A stretch of DNA of 64,000 bases from Alphaproteobacteria bacterium (GTDB lineage: Bacteria > Pseudomonadota > Alphaproteobacteria > RF32 > CAG-239): NCBI GenBank assembly GCA_900769705.1, contig CAAGHP010000020.1:124001-188000 (forward strand), given 5' to 3'. Numbering within the stretch: position 1 is the first letter of the stretch; each line of letters begins with the position of its first letter. The notes under the pieces were generated by a model. That model saw only the letters and a program-made list of their open reading frames with translations. It did no database searches and was not told the DNA's origin. This document shows, piece by piece, positions 51,314 to 60,775 of the stretch. A program made the translations under genes and the position numbers.

Positions 51314-52700
51314 AACTAACTCCGCTGTTTTAATGACTGTAGTTATTGCCGCCTGTACAGTCGGCGCTGATTATAAATATCCTGATTTGTATAATGATAA
51401 TAAAATAAGGCAGGAATTGGCTTTGCGGCAAGGGTGTCAACCGGAAAAAGACTGGTACGCTCTGTTTGGCGATAAGCAGTTAAACCGACTGATTGAAATT
51501 GGCCTGCAAAACAGTACAGATATAGAAATAGCTGCAGCGCGTTTGAAACAGGCGCGCGCTTTGCTGAAAATCAGTCAAGCGGCGTTTTTGCCACAGATAA
51601 ACGGCAGCGGTGGTTATAATTATCAAAAAAACAGCAAAAATATCGGTCCGACTGCTGACAGTCGCTATTATTCTGTTGGATTTGATGCTTCTTGGGAGTT
51701 CGATTTATGGGGTAAAGGCCGGCGTCAGAATGAAGCGGCATTTGCCGAAGTTGTTGCCGGAGAATATACCTTAAACAATGTAAAAACTGTAGTTGCGGCT
51801 GAACTTGCGGCTAATTATATAAATTTAAAGTTAGCATTGGAAAAACTACGGATAGCCAAACAGAACCTGTCTTTGCAAAAAGACATTCAAGCCACTGTAG
51901 CGTCAAAATATCAAAGCGGGTTAACCGACGATATTTCATATAATCAGTCTGAATATCTGGTTGATTCCACTGAGGCACAGATACCGGCGCTGCAAAGTGA
52001 AATTGAGCAATATAAAAATGCGTTGGCGGTTGTGGCCGGTGTGCTGCCGTCGCAGCTGCCTCTGGATGACAGTAAAAGATCGGAAATTTTTATAAGTAAC
52101 TATCAGTTTAACACCCAATCTTTATATAGCTTGCCGGCAAATGTAATCCGCAATCGTCCGGATGTTGCTGCCGCCGAGCAAAATTTGGTTGCGCAAAATG
52201 CGCTGGTCGGGGCGGCGGTAGCCGATTTATATCCAAATATCGGTGTTTCTGCGCTTTGGGGATATGCAGCCGGCGGTGGAAATAGTTTATTTAATTCAAA
52301 AAGCCAAGGGTATAGTTATAAACCGTCTGCTGTACTTCCGATTTTAGACTGGAACAGGCTGCAAAATCAGGTGGAAAAGCAAAAACAAGTTAAAGCCGAA
52401 GCTTTGGCGCAGTATAAAAAAACAGTTCTCTCTGCCGTTGCCGAACTGAAAAATGCAATGACAGCCGTACAGAATGAACTGAAAAGTTATCAAGCGCAAA
52501 ATTCAGCTTTGGCCAAAATGCAGAAAGTCGTAAATGCCACGGCAGAACGTTATCGCAGTGGGTTGATTGATTTTTCCGAATTTTTAACTATGGAGCAAAA
52601 TCTTTTACAGGCGCAGACGCAAAATCTTAACAGCCGCGCTCAAGTTTTTCAGAATCTTGTAGCTTATTACAAAGCAAGCGGCGGCGGTTATTTACTGTAA
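51306..52700 (+). CDS. Outer-membrane efflux channel lipoprotein (TolC/NodT family)
   Basis: The 464-residue protein has a lipobox IAAC (Cys17). It then shows two outer-membrane-efflux repeats, with WYALFGDKQLNRLIEIGLQN at the start of the first, ASWEFDLWGKGRRQNEAA, YQSGLTDDISYNQSE, NRPDVAAAEQNLVAQNALVG and a second-half ERYRSGLIDFSEFLTMEQ. These are typical of NodT-type OprM channels. It completes the adaptor-pump-channel triplet. The gene overlaps the stop of the convergent lipoprotein gene by 13 nt. Confidence 0.93.
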   Translation: MLKTNSAVLMTVVIAACTVGADYKYPDLYNDNKIRQELALRQGCQPEKDWYALFGDKQLNRLIEIGLQNSTDIEIAAARLKQARALLKISQAAFLPQINGSGGYNYQKNSKNIGPTADSRYYSVGFDASWEFDLWGKGRRQNEAAFAEVVAGEYTLNNVKTVVAAELAANYINLKLALEKLRIAKQNLSLQKDIQATVASKYQSGLTDDISYNQSEYLVDSTEAQIPALQSEIEQYKNALAVVAGVLPSQLPLDDSKRSEIFISNYQFNTQSLYSLPANVIRNRPDVAAAEQNLVAQNALVGAAVADLYPNIGVSALWGYAAGGGNSLFNSKSQGYSYKPSAVLPILDWNRLQNQVEKQKQVKAEALAQYKKTVLSAVAELKNAMTAVQNELKSYQAQNSALAKMQKVVNATAERYRSGLIDFSEFLTMEQNLLQAQTQNLNSRAQVFQNLVAYYKASGGGYLL

Positions 52701-53146
52701 ACACTTTCCAGCGGAACATAATCGGTTCCTTTTTGCGGATTATAAACAAAAACATTCGTAACCGTCGGAATATCATATCTTCTATGCCAATAGCCTTTTG
52801 CTTCCATACACAAGCGGTATTCTTTAGGGTCGGAATCTGCAGAATCGCGGATTGAATTTACTAACAACGGAGATGCTCCGCGATATGGAACATAGCTTGC
52901 CCAAATGCCTTTGGTTTTATGCCAGTCAACCACAATATTGTAACGGTATTCTTCTGAATAAAACCAGCTGCTGAAATCCGGCCAATGGAACCACGGCTCA
53001 GCTTCTTTAAGACATTCAGAGTGATCGCGGGAGAATTTCTGCACGCCGGTGCGTTCACGCTCCCAGTGATAAATAATCTGTCCTTTTCCTCCCCATGAAG
53101 AGCAAGAAGCTAAAAAAGCTAGTGATATAAGCAAAAAATATCTCAT
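52688..53146 (-). CDS. Predicted lipoprotein of unknown function
   Basis: From ATG 53146 the protein is 152 residues with a lipobox LASC (Cys15). This start leaves one base to the FzlA-like stop; upstream frame extension would run into that gene. The mature part is rich in Trp, Tyr and Arg (IIYHWERERTG, PWFHWPDFSSWFYSEEYRY, AKGYWHRRYDIP). No named family is recognised. It follows the FzlA-like gene as a likely operon member and could be an envelope partner for it, which is only inference. Confidence 0.65.
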   Translation of the reverse strand: MRYFLLISLAFLASCSSWGGKGQIIYHWERERTGVQKFSRDHSECLKEAEPWFHWPDFSSWFYSEEYRYNIVVDWHKTKGIWASYVPYRGASPLLVNSIRDSADSDPKEYRLCMEAKGYWHRRYDIPTVTNVFVYNPQKGTDYVPLESVYSK

Positions 53147-53147
53147 A

Positions 53148-53813
53148 TTAAAAATCCAAATCATTATAGTGTTTTGAAGGATATATTCCTTTAAAACGGT
53201 CATTTAAGATGTCTTTAAAACTTGGCCGTGACTTGATTTTGGAGTACCACAGCTTAGCGTTTTTATAGTCTTCCCACGGTACATCGCCGAGATAGTCAAT
53301 AATGGAAAGCTGTGCCGCGGCGCTGATATCGGCCAGCGAAAAGTTATTGCCGGCCAAATAGTTATTGCGTTCAACAATCCAGTCTATATATTCCAAATGA
53401 AAGCGCAAGTTGTTTATACCGGCTTTGATACGTCTGGATTCAGGCGGCTGCTGCAAAGCAAAGCGTTTATAAATTTTTTCTCCGGCAATATATTGATATA
53501 CTTCACGGCTGAATTTATTGTCAAACCAATCTATAAGGCGGCGGATTTCTGCCCGTTCTTTGTTATTGCCGTTTATCAGACGGTTTTGGGTGTAGGTTTC
53601 TTCCAAAAATTCTGTGATTGCGTAATTTCCGGAAATAATATTTCCGTCATAAATAAAGACAGGCAGTTCGCCGGCCGGATTTATTTTCATGATATCTTTG
53701 GAAAGTTTCCACGGATTTTCTTCTTTCAAAACAAACAGCATTTTTTTTTCGGACATCAGTATTCTGATTTTCCGGCATTGCGGCAATACACTGTTATGCA
53801 CTAAAAGAACCAT
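53148..53813 (-). CDS. fzlA: GST-fold protein, probable FzlA cell-division factor
   Basis: The 221-residue protein is a glutathione-S-transferase fold (thioredoxin-like N-terminal half with NPAGELPVFIYDGNIISGNY, helical C-terminal half with YLAGNNFSLADISAAAQLS). The C-terminus, SRPSFKDILNDRFKGIYPSK then HYNDLDF, matches my memory of alphaproteobacterial FzlA, which binds FtsZ and is needed for division in Caulobacter. A true GST is the alternative. AAGGAGG lies upstream of the ATG and overlaps the end of the solute-binding-protein gene. Confidence 0.75.
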   Translation of the reverse strand: MVLLVHNSVLPQCRKIRILMSEKKMLFVLKEENPWKLSKDIMKINPAGELPVFIYDGNIISGNYAITEFLEETYTQNRLINGNNKERAEIRRLIDWFDNKFSREVYQYIAGEKIYKRFALQQPPESRRIKAGINNLRFHLEYIDWIVERNNYLAGNNFSLADISAAAQLSIIDYLGDVPWEDYKNAKLWYSKIKSRPSFKDILNDRFKGIYPSKHYNDLDF

Positions 53814-53826
53814 TTATAAAACCTCC

Positions 53827-54798
53827 TTATATTCCATCTAGTACTTCATCAATAGTTTTTACATGAACTTTTTGTTCTATAATGCGCCCTTTGGATTTTT
53901 CAGCTTCCCCAGGTGCGTCAACTGTCGGAATGGCCTCTTCTTCCATGGTTACTTTAGCGGCGAATGCTGGCGGAACAACACCTTGATTGGCGGTAATTTC
54001 ATCTTCAACCATCCGGATTATTTCTTCTTTGACTTTTTTACCGAATTCTGGCTTGGAAAATTCATTGCTGAAGTCTTTTTCATAAAGGGAAAATTGCGGC
54101 ATTACTTTGGACAAGGCTACAAATACCGGAATTTTAAACAATGGTTTGGTTGAATAAGACATGTATTGTTCAATGCCGTAGCGGCTGGCCATAATGCGAT
54201 TATAATAAAGTCCGCCGATAATATAATCTATTTCGCCGGTAAAAAGCTTTTCGTAGGCGTCAATCGGTTTATCAACATATTCTAGGTTAAGCGGTTTTAT
54301 TTTTCGTATCACAAAATCGCTCAAATATTCTGTTTTACTGATAACGCCGCGCAATTTTGCCAAATCTTTCGCTGATTTAATTTTTTCTTGTGTTTCAGGC
54401 AAGGTAATAACATGAATCGGGTTGGCTATCACAGCCGGATAAATAGGATTTATACCAGTAAACAGCTTGGTGCTGGAATAAGCTCCGAAAAACAGCTGGA
54501 CTTCGCCGCTGCGGATTTTCAGAATAAGCTGTTCCATTTCCGGATCTTTTAATAGAAAGCCGTTTTTGATTTTAAAACCGTATTTTGTTGCAATTTCCTG
54601 TACCGGATTAAAAAATGCACTGTAAAAATTATTAACCCTGTCTTCATGCTTATATTCGCCGAAAGGCGGATAGTCAGGCAACCCTTCATAAACTAAATTT
54701 TCTTTTAAATAGCTTTCTTTTTTTACCATGTGCTGTGCCTGAACCGTGTATGATGCACCAATCCACAAAGACAAAATGTATATAAAAAGCTTTTTCAT
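53827..54798 (-). CDS. Periplasmic solute-binding protein, family 3 type
   Basis: From ATG 54798 the protein is 323 residues with a signal peptide (MKKLFIYILSLWIGASYTVQA). The main domain has the two-lobe periplasmic binding-protein pattern: LPDYPPFGEY at the start, IRSGEVQLFFGAYSSTKLF, VITLPETQEKIKSAKDLAKL, AYEKLFTGEIDYIIGGLYYN and VPVFVALSK-like segments. This is the family that binds amino acids or small ligands. No permease or ATPase gene lies beside it, so it may be an orphan sensor or serve a distant transporter. The C-terminal 50 residues are a disordered tail. Confidence 0.8.
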   Translation of the reverse strand: MKKLFIYILSLWIGASYTVQAQHMVKKESYLKENLVYEGLPDYPPFGEYKHEDRVNNFYSAFFNPVQEIATKYGFKIKNGFLLKDPEMEQLILKIRSGEVQLFFGAYSSTKLFTGINPIYPAVIANPIHVITLPETQEKIKSAKDLAKLRGVISKTEYLSDFVIRKIKPLNLEYVDKPIDAYEKLFTGEIDYIIGGLYYNRIMASRYGIEQYMSYSTKPLFKIPVFVALSKVMPQFSLYEKDFSNEFSKPEFGKKVKEEIIRMVEDEITANQGVVPPAFAAKVTMEEEAIPTVDAPGEAEKSKGRIIEQKVHVKTIDEVLDGI

Positions 54799-54917
54799 TT
54801 TTTTTCCTAAACCACATTTATTAAAATAATAAATAAATTGTGTTAAAAAGATTTTAATCGTTTGCAAGAAAACAATAAATTTGTCACTATCATAATATAA
54901 AAAAAGAAAAGTACAAG

Positions 54918-55727
54918 ATGATAAATTGCGATAATATAAAAATTGATAAAAATTTATTTTTAACGCCGGCTACAAAAATCACGGCCGTGGCTTCCGGCTT
55001 TGGCAGTATGGGGAAAACTTGGTTTTCTATTACTCTGTCACATGCGCTTAATTTGCTACATAAAAGTGTTTTGCTGTTTGATGCCAATAACGGTTTGCTG
55101 AACACAGATTTTCAGTTGGATATTGCGTATAAATCTTATCTGAATCAGGTTATAGCCGGAGAAATAACGCTAAATCAGGCTGTTACTCCGGTTAATAAAA
55201 AGAAATTTGACGTGATAAGCGGTATGGTCGGTAGTGATTTGCTGGAAGGCGTACCAACGGGACGGCTGCAGATTTTGCGAGAGGAACTGGCCTTATTGGC
55301 GCAGAATTATGACAATGTGGTGGTCGATTTGCCGTCATCAGAAAAAATTTTATACAATTTGCTGCCGCCGTCGGATTTGATATTGGTATGCACAAATGAA
55401 CCGGCAAATGTTGTTTCTACGTATGATTTTCTGCAAAAAAACAATGGCTGCTTTGCATATAAAAGTTTGCAAATTGTTATTAACTATGCTAATTCTTACG
55501 AAGAAGGCCTACGAACTTATGACACGCTGAAACATGCTTGCGGACAATATATGACTTCCACGCCGCGTCTGCTTGGAGTAATCCGCCGCGATACCAGGGT
55601 CCGAGATGCTATACGCAACCATGTTTTGCTGCTGAACCGCTATCCTGGATCGGAAGCTGCCGAAGATGTGATGAATATTGCTAAAAAGCTATGGATGAAG
55701 GAGAATATTGATGAGCGCCAATTTTGA
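54918..55727 (+). CDS. MinD/FlhG-like P-loop ATPase
   Basis: The 269-residue protein belongs to the ParA/MinD superfamily. It has a divergent Walker A SGFGSMGKTWFSI (the usual first lysine replaced, GKT kept), LLFDANNGLLNTDFQLDI, VVVDLPSSEKILYN and LVCTNEPANVVSTYDFL. The loss of the deviant lysine is notable and resembles MinD2/FlhG relatives. It probably positions a membrane or polar structure. It overlaps the J-domain gene start, so they act together. No flagellar gene is present. Confidence 0.8.
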   Translation: MINCDNIKIDKNLFLTPATKITAVASGFGSMGKTWFSITLSHALNLLHKSVLLFDANNGLLNTDFQLDIAYKSYLNQVIAGEITLNQAVTPVNKKKFDVISGMVGSDLLEGVPTGRLQILREELALLAQNYDNVVVDLPSSEKILYNLLPPSDLILVCTNEPANVVSTYDFLQKNNGCFAYKSLQIVINYANSYEEGLRTYDTLKHACGQYMTSTPRLLGVIRRDTRVRDAIRNHVLLLNRYPGSEAAEDVMNIAKKLWMKENIDERQF

Positions 55728-56865
55728 TGCTAAAGGATATTATCAAGTTTTGGAGGTTACGCCGAATGCGCCTTTGTCTTTAATAAAACAGCAATATTAT
55801 AGCCGAGCTAAATTTTGGCATCCGGATCACAATGATAACCCTGATGCCGTGGAAATTTTTCAGAAAATTTCGGTGGCATACAATATTTTAAAAGATCAAA
55901 AGAAGCGGCTGAAATATGATTTGCTGTCGTTGATTTACAATAATCATGATTTTCCGGATATGGAAGCTTTGAACCCTTACAAAAACCAATCCGGAAAAGA
56001 TGATGCGGCTTTAAGGGTTTTGAAACAGCGCCGCGTAACGGCTTTTTTCAGTGGTTTTACCAAAAAAGAAACCAAAGATATATGCAATTATGCCGAAGCT
56101 AAAGATATGGTTGTTTCCACTTCTGTGGCAAATTGGTTGAAGGGCTGGTGGAGTTTAAGTGCTTTTATCGAAAATATCAAGGCGCTGAAATTCAATTATA
56201 ATGCCGTTCAAGCCGCCGATGAAGACAATTTTAAACTGCTGATACATAATGCGGTTGCGTATGAAAGCAATAACCGTAAAGATTTTGCCTGGGTATATGC
56301 AAAGCAGGCTTTGTTGCTTGTAAAATCGAACGGCCGTGAAAAAGAGCTGTTACGAACATTTATTGATATTTTAGATTATCATCCGCAAAAATCGGTGGTG
56401 TTGCCGCGTTGGTCAGCGGCAGAACTGCGGCTGCGGCAGCTTTTAATGCCGGTGTTTTTTGCGTCAGTGGCGGTAATTTGGGGCATATTTATTATGGGGA
56501 AAGTCGGTTTAATTGATTTGCCTCAGCATAAAAATTCCGGTTACTATAAAGAAATGGTAATCGGCGGAGTTAAAGTGGCTGATGACCAGATAGAAAGCCA
56601 TATTATTAAAGTTGACGGCGATAAAAGTGATGAAAATTATATTTTTCATTTAACGGATAATTGCAAAATTTATTACGGGCCGGACAGCCGCTATGATGTT
56701 CTTGCTGAAGGAACAGAAGGGCAGACTGTGCGTGTTGTCGGCTATACTGCTGATAAGAGCTGGTTTAAAATAATTATTGACAACGGCGAAGCCGGATATG
56801 TAAATAGAAAAAATTTAAAAAAGGGAATAGGAAACCCTATTCCTCCGCGTTCACAAGTTAGATAA
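55711..56865 (+). CDS. J-domain membrane protein with C-terminal SH3 domain
   Basis: From ATG 55711, with AAGGAG upstream, the protein is 384 residues. The N-terminal J-domain (about 8-70) has the HPD motif (AKFWHPDHNDNPD) needed to stimulate Hsp70. A helical middle (80-240) is followed by one TM segment (about 247-270), which would put the J-domain in the cytoplasm. The C-terminal bacterial SH3-like domain (about 315-375: NCKIYYGPDSRYDVLAEGT and SWFKIIIDNGEAGYVNRKN) would lie in the periplasm. This arrangement is unusual. It overlaps the MinD-like gene by 17 nt. Confidence 0.8.
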   Translation: MSANFDAKGYYQVLEVTPNAPLSLIKQQYYSRAKFWHPDHNDNPDAVEIFQKISVAYNILKDQKKRLKYDLLSLIYNNHDFPDMEALNPYKNQSGKDDAALRVLKQRRVTAFFSGFTKKETKDICNYAEAKDMVVSTSVANWLKGWWSLSAFIENIKALKFNYNAVQAADEDNFKLLIHNAVAYESNNRKDFAWVYAKQALLLVKSNGREKELLRTFIDILDYHPQKSVVLPRWSAAELRLRQLLMPVFFASVAVIWGIFIMGKVGLIDLPQHKNSGYYKEMVIGGVKVADDQIESHIIKVDGDKSDENYIFHLTDNCKIYYGPDSRYDVLAEGTEGQTVRVVGYTADKSWFKIIIDNGEAGYVNRKNLKKGIGNPIPPRSQVR

Positions 56866-56876
56866 TAGGATATGAT

Positions 56877-58001
56877 ATGGGACTGAAATTTGAAATAGAT
56901 AAAAAAGTCGGTAAAAGTCGTTTAGGGCGTTTAATCACAAAGCACGGCGTGGTGAATACTCCTGCGTTTATGCCGGTTGGAACTTGCGGAACGGTTAAAG
57001 CCATGATGCCTGAAAGCGTTGCGGCAACAGGTGCGGAAATTTTGCTGGGCAATACTTATCATCTTATGCTGCGTCCGGGGGCAGATTTGGTTGAAAAAAT
57101 GGGCGGACTGCACAAATTTATGAACTGGAATAAGCCTATTTTGACGGATTCCGGCGGCTTTCAGGTTATGAGCCTGAGTGGCTTGCGCAAGCTTACAGAA
57201 GAAGGTGTAACTTTCCGTTCGCATGTTGATGGGAAAAAATTCTTTTTAAGTCCGGAAGAGTCTATGAAAATTCAACATAAATTGGATTCGAATATTACCA
57301 TGTGCTTGGATGAGTGTACGCCATATCCTTCAACCTATGAAACCTGTGCCAAGTCTATGCGGATGTCCATGCGTTGGGCAAAACGCAGTAAAGAAGCGTT
57401 TGTTGATCGTGAAGGGTATGGTATTTTTGGCATTCAGCAGGGAAATGTCTATAAAGATTTGCGTGAAGAATCTGCTAAGGCCTTGCGTGAAATCGGTTTT
57501 GACGGCTATGCAATCGGCGGATTGGCTATTGGAGAGGGGCAGGAAAAAATGTTTGAAGTTTTGGATTATGCTCCGGGAATGCTGCCGGAAGATAAGCCTC
57601 GTTATCTAATGGGTGTTGGACGCCCTGACGACATTGTCGGTGCTGTTTTGCGCGGCGTAGATATGTTTGACTGCGTTATGCCGACTCGTTCCGGACGCAC
57701 GGCGCAGGCCTTTACAAAATATGGTCCGATAAACATACGCAACGCCCGCCACCGTGAAGATTCACGTCCGTTGGAAGAAGGGTGCGATTGTCCGTTATGC
57801 ACGCATTACAGCCGCGCTTATATTCATCATTTACAGAAATGCAATGAAGTATTGGGCATTATGCTTTTAACATGGCATAATATCCGCTATTATGAACGTC
57901 TGATGCAGGGGCTGCGGGCCGCAATTAAAAACGATACTCTTCAGGAATTTGCGGCAGAGTTTTATGCTAATCAGGCAAAAGGTGATATAGAGGAGCTGTA
58001 A
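56877..58001 (+). CDS. tgt: Queuine tRNA-ribosyltransferase
   Basis: Tgt exchanges guanine 34 of GUN-anticodon tRNAs for the queuosine precursor preQ1. The 374-residue protein has TPAFMPVGTCGTVKAM, LTDSGGFQVMSL with the nucleophilic region, MCLDECTPYP, GIQQGNVYKDLR, GGLAIGEG, DCVMPTRSGRTAQ and the zinc ligands CDCPLCTHY followed by HH. All key residues appear intact. It starts 11 nt after the J-domain gene. The next gene begins 3 nt after its stop. Confidence 0.97.
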   Translation: MGLKFEIDKKVGKSRLGRLITKHGVVNTPAFMPVGTCGTVKAMMPESVAATGAEILLGNTYHLMLRPGADLVEKMGGLHKFMNWNKPILTDSGGFQVMSLSGLRKLTEEGVTFRSHVDGKKFFLSPEESMKIQHKLDSNITMCLDECTPYPSTYETCAKSMRMSMRWAKRSKEAFVDREGYGIFGIQQGNVYKDLREESAKALREIGFDGYAIGGLAIGEGQEKMFEVLDYAPGMLPEDKPRYLMGVGRPDDIVGAVLRGVDMFDCVMPTRSGRTAQAFTKYGPINIRNARHREDSRPLEEGCDCPLCTHYSRAYIHHLQKCNEVLGIMLLTWHNIRYYERLMQGLRAAIKNDTLQEFAAEFYANQAKGDIEEL

Positions 58002-58004
58002 AAT

Positions 58005-58958
58005 ATGGAAAAACAAACCTGTAATGTCGAAGAACAAGTAATCCAGAGTTTTAAAGAGGCCAACAAAGAAGACGGTATTCGCGTATTTGTGGCCGGCGGT
58101 TCGCGTTCCGGTAATGATAATGCTTACGCGCAAGAGGCGTATAATTTGGGCAAAAAAATTGTAAAAATGGAATTTAAGCTGGATTTCGGATTGTCTAACA
58201 GCGGCATTATGGGGGCGGTGGCAAAAGGTGTGCTTGATGGTTGGAACAAGCGCCAATGCAAGCTGGAAGGCTCTCCGATACAAGGTATTACCACCAAAAA
58301 ATATTTTGATTTGTATCCGAATGACGATGAACTTATCAATAAAATGGATATTGTGGTTGCCAAAACCTTGGAAGAACGCAAGCAAAAACTTTTGGAGTCT
58401 GATTTTGTGGTGTTTGCTCCGGGAGGAGTGGGAACACTTGATGAATTGGCCTATGATTGTGTGGCTATGCAGGATGGTATGCTGCCGATGAAACCGTTTA
58501 TTATTTATAACATTAACGGCTTTTTTCACCATTTACTGGAGTTTTTGAAATACATTGCTCAAGAAGGATTCGCTAATCCGGTACCGTTTATTGTTGTGGA
58601 TAATAATGAAGAGCTTGAAATTGCTTTCCGCCTTTTGAAAAAGCGCTACATTAAGTGTGCGGATGGGCAGGAGGCTTATGCCAACGCGCGTCAGTTGGTG
58701 TATGAGTTGCCGTATTTTATTAAACAAAAACTGAGCTTCAATTTGGAAGTGGAAGACTGTATTGAAAAAATGCACCAAATCAACACATCTGGCACTTATC
58801 AGGAACGGACCGTTTTGCGTAATGAAATAGAAACAGCTTATTTGGAAAAAGAAATCAGCCGTATGTATGACCGTTTGGCAAAAACCGGACGCGATACAGG
58901 TAATGTGAGCGAAAAATTAACCAAGCTGAAAAAACGCCGCAAGGAATTGGCCGAATGA
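58005..58958 (+). CDS. LOG-family (TIGR00730-like) protein, possible nucleotide phosphoribohydrolase
   Basis: The 317-residue protein has the LOG motifs VFVAGGSRSGND, LDFGLSNSGIMGAVAKG and the signature FAPGGVGTLDELAYD (the PGGxGTxxE pattern). Such proteins remove ribose 5-phosphate from AMP or cytokinin-like nucleotides. Bacterial members are often annotated as lysine-decarboxylase-like, which is misleading. The C-terminal 60 residues are a charged helix (LEKEISRMYDRLAKTGRD), longer than standard. It lies between tgt and the ABC exporter, overlapping the latter by four bases. Confidence 0.85.
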   Translation: MEKQTCNVEEQVIQSFKEANKEDGIRVFVAGGSRSGNDNAYAQEAYNLGKKIVKMEFKLDFGLSNSGIMGAVAKGVLDGWNKRQCKLEGSPIQGITTKKYFDLYPNDDELINKMDIVVAKTLEERKQKLLESDFVVFAPGGVGTLDELAYDCVAMQDGMLPMKPFIIYNINGFFHHLLEFLKYIAQEGFANPVPFIVVDNNEELEIAFRLLKKRYIKCADGQEAYANARQLVYELPYFIKQKLSFNLEVEDCIEKMHQINTSGTYQERTVLRNEIETAYLEKEISRMYDRLAKTGRDTGNVSEKLTKLKKRRKELAE

Positions 58959-60703
58959 GTGTTTTCGGCTTTATATTAAATTATTTACGCAAAACAAAAC
59001 TGATGGCGTCGATTATTTTGGCGGCGCTGATTGGACGTTGCATAGCTGAGCGCGGTCAAATTTTTGCCATGTCACAGGTTATAGGATATTTGCCTAAGTA
59101 CGCTGAGAATAATGCAATTATATCGCAAATTTTGTTATTTATCGGTTTATTGGCGGCAATGCTGACGCTTGATGGGCTATGCTCGTATGTTTGGCGATAT
59201 ACGGCCGGTAAGTTTATGCCTTATTTCTGCAGCTTGGTGTATAAAGATATTTTTGTGCAGGTTCATCATCATTCGATTCGCTTTTTTAATGAAGAAATGG
59301 CGGGAAAGATTGCTTCTAAGACTAAAAACATTGTTTCTGGCATTAAGGAAATTTACGGCCAGATAGTGTTTGGCGTCATTCGCCCGTTAAGCGGCTTGAT
59401 TATTACTATGTTTTTGATATGTTACTCTAATTTGGAATTAGGGCTGATAATCTTTTTATTGAATATGATTTTCATGCTGCTTATGATCTATATTCGCAAA
59501 AGAATAGGTTCATTTGCCGAAAAGCGAGCCAAATTTGGAGCAGAAACAGACGGCGTTTTTATTGATACGGTAACAAATTCTGATTTGGTAAAAAGTTTTG
59601 CCAATTATCTGTATGAGAAAAAGCATTTTTATAATGTGCTGAAAACAGCTGTAAAAGCTGAACAAGCCGAACGTACAAAAGACGCGTGGTTTGATTTTGA
59701 AGGAAAACTATGTTTTGCCTTAACCTATGTAGCCTCGTGCTTGGCGGTATTTTATTACTGGTATTTGCAAAAAATCAATTTTGCCGATGTGGTTATGGCC
59801 ACTTCATTGTTAAACGGTATAATGTTTGATGTTATAAATATCGGCTTTTTTGTGAGTGAGTTTTCGCAATCTTATGGACAAGTTAAAGACGGGCTGAATT
59901 TGATTTTTCAGCCGTGTTTGGTTCAAGATTTGCCTGATGCGCATAATATAAAAATGCGTAATCGTTCGATTTGCTTTGAAAATATAGATTTTTGCTATCC
60001 GTCAAAAGAAAATTTATTCAACAAGTTTTCGCTAAAGATTAAATCTGGGCAAAAAATCGGGTTGGTTGGTCACTCCGGCAGCGGTAAATCTACATTGATA
60101 AAGTTGCTGGTACGCTATTTTGATGTTTGCGGCGGAAAAATTGTGGTTGGCGGTGAAGATATTTCCAAAGTCCGCCAAGAAAGCCTGCGGGCGCAGATAG
60201 CCGTTATTCCGCAAGATACTACATTGTTTAACCGTACGATTCGTGAAAATATCCGCTATGGGCGTTTAGATGCGACAGACGCTGAAGTAGAAGCTGCGGC
60301 AAAGCAGGCGTTCGCCGATGAATTTATAAAACAACTTCCTGATGGTTATGACAGTAAAGTAGGAGAGCGAGGTGTGCTGCTTTCGGGAGGAGAACGGCAA
60401 CGCATAGCCATCGCGAGGGCTATTTTGAAAAACGCGCCGATTCTTATTTTAGACGAGGCTACATCGGCGCTGGATAGTCAAAGTGAAAATTATATACAGA
60501 AGTCTTTGAAAAAACTGATGAAAGGCAAAACGGTTATTGCTATTGCCCATCGTCTTTCTACTTTGAAAGAAATGGATTCGCTGGTGGTAATGGATAAAGG
60601 TAAAATTGTGGAACAGGGGTCGCATGATGAACTTTTAGCCCGCAAAGGTGCTTATTATAAATTTTACCTCCTGCAAAATTTTGAACAACGCGACAACAAA
60701 TAA
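58955..60703 (+). CDS. ABC exporter, fused membrane and ATPase domains
   Basis: The 582-residue protein is a half-size ABC exporter. The transmembrane domain (about 1-310) has six predicted helices. The nucleotide-binding domain has Walker A GLVGHSGSGKSTLIKLL, Q-loop VIPQDTTLFN, signature LLSGGERQRIAIARAI, Walker B ILILDEATSALD and the switch histidine in IAHRLST. The overall type resembles MsbA and multidrug exporters; the cargo is not evident. It overlaps the LOG-family gene by four bases (ATGA). Confidence 0.92.
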   Translation: MSVFGFILNYLRKTKLMASIILAALIGRCIAERGQIFAMSQVIGYLPKYAENNAIISQILLFIGLLAAMLTLDGLCSYVWRYTAGKFMPYFCSLVYKDIFVQVHHHSIRFFNEEMAGKIASKTKNIVSGIKEIYGQIVFGVIRPLSGLIITMFLICYSNLELGLIIFLLNMIFMLLMIYIRKRIGSFAEKRAKFGAETDGVFIDTVTNSDLVKSFANYLYEKKHFYNVLKTAVKAEQAERTKDAWFDFEGKLCFALTYVASCLAVFYYWYLQKINFADVVMATSLLNGIMFDVINIGFFVSEFSQSYGQVKDGLNLIFQPCLVQDLPDAHNIKMRNRSICFENIDFCYPSKENLFNKFSLKIKSGQKIGLVGHSGSGKSTLIKLLVRYFDVCGGKIVVGGEDISKVRQESLRAQIAVIPQDTTLFNRTIRENIRYGRLDATDAEVEAAAKQAFADEFIKQLPDGYDSKVGERGVLLSGGERQRIAIARAILKNAPILILDEATSALDSQSENYIQKSLKKLMKGKTVIAIAHRLSTLKEMDSLVVMDKGKIVEQGSHDELLARKGAYYKFYLLQNFEQRDNK

Positions 60704-60708
60704 AATGC

Positions 60709-60736
60709 TTGCAAAAAAATAGAAATTGCATATATT
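60709..60736 (+). promoter_or_regulatory. Candidate promoter for fructose-bisphosphate aldolase
   Basis: TTGCAA (60709-60714) and TATATT (60731-60736) are 16 bp apart, 39 nt upstream of the ATG. AAGGAGAAAAAA is the ribosome site. Confidence 0.65.
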
Positions 60737-60775
60737 TTAGGCAGTTATAAAACTTAACTTTTTAAGGAGAAAAAA

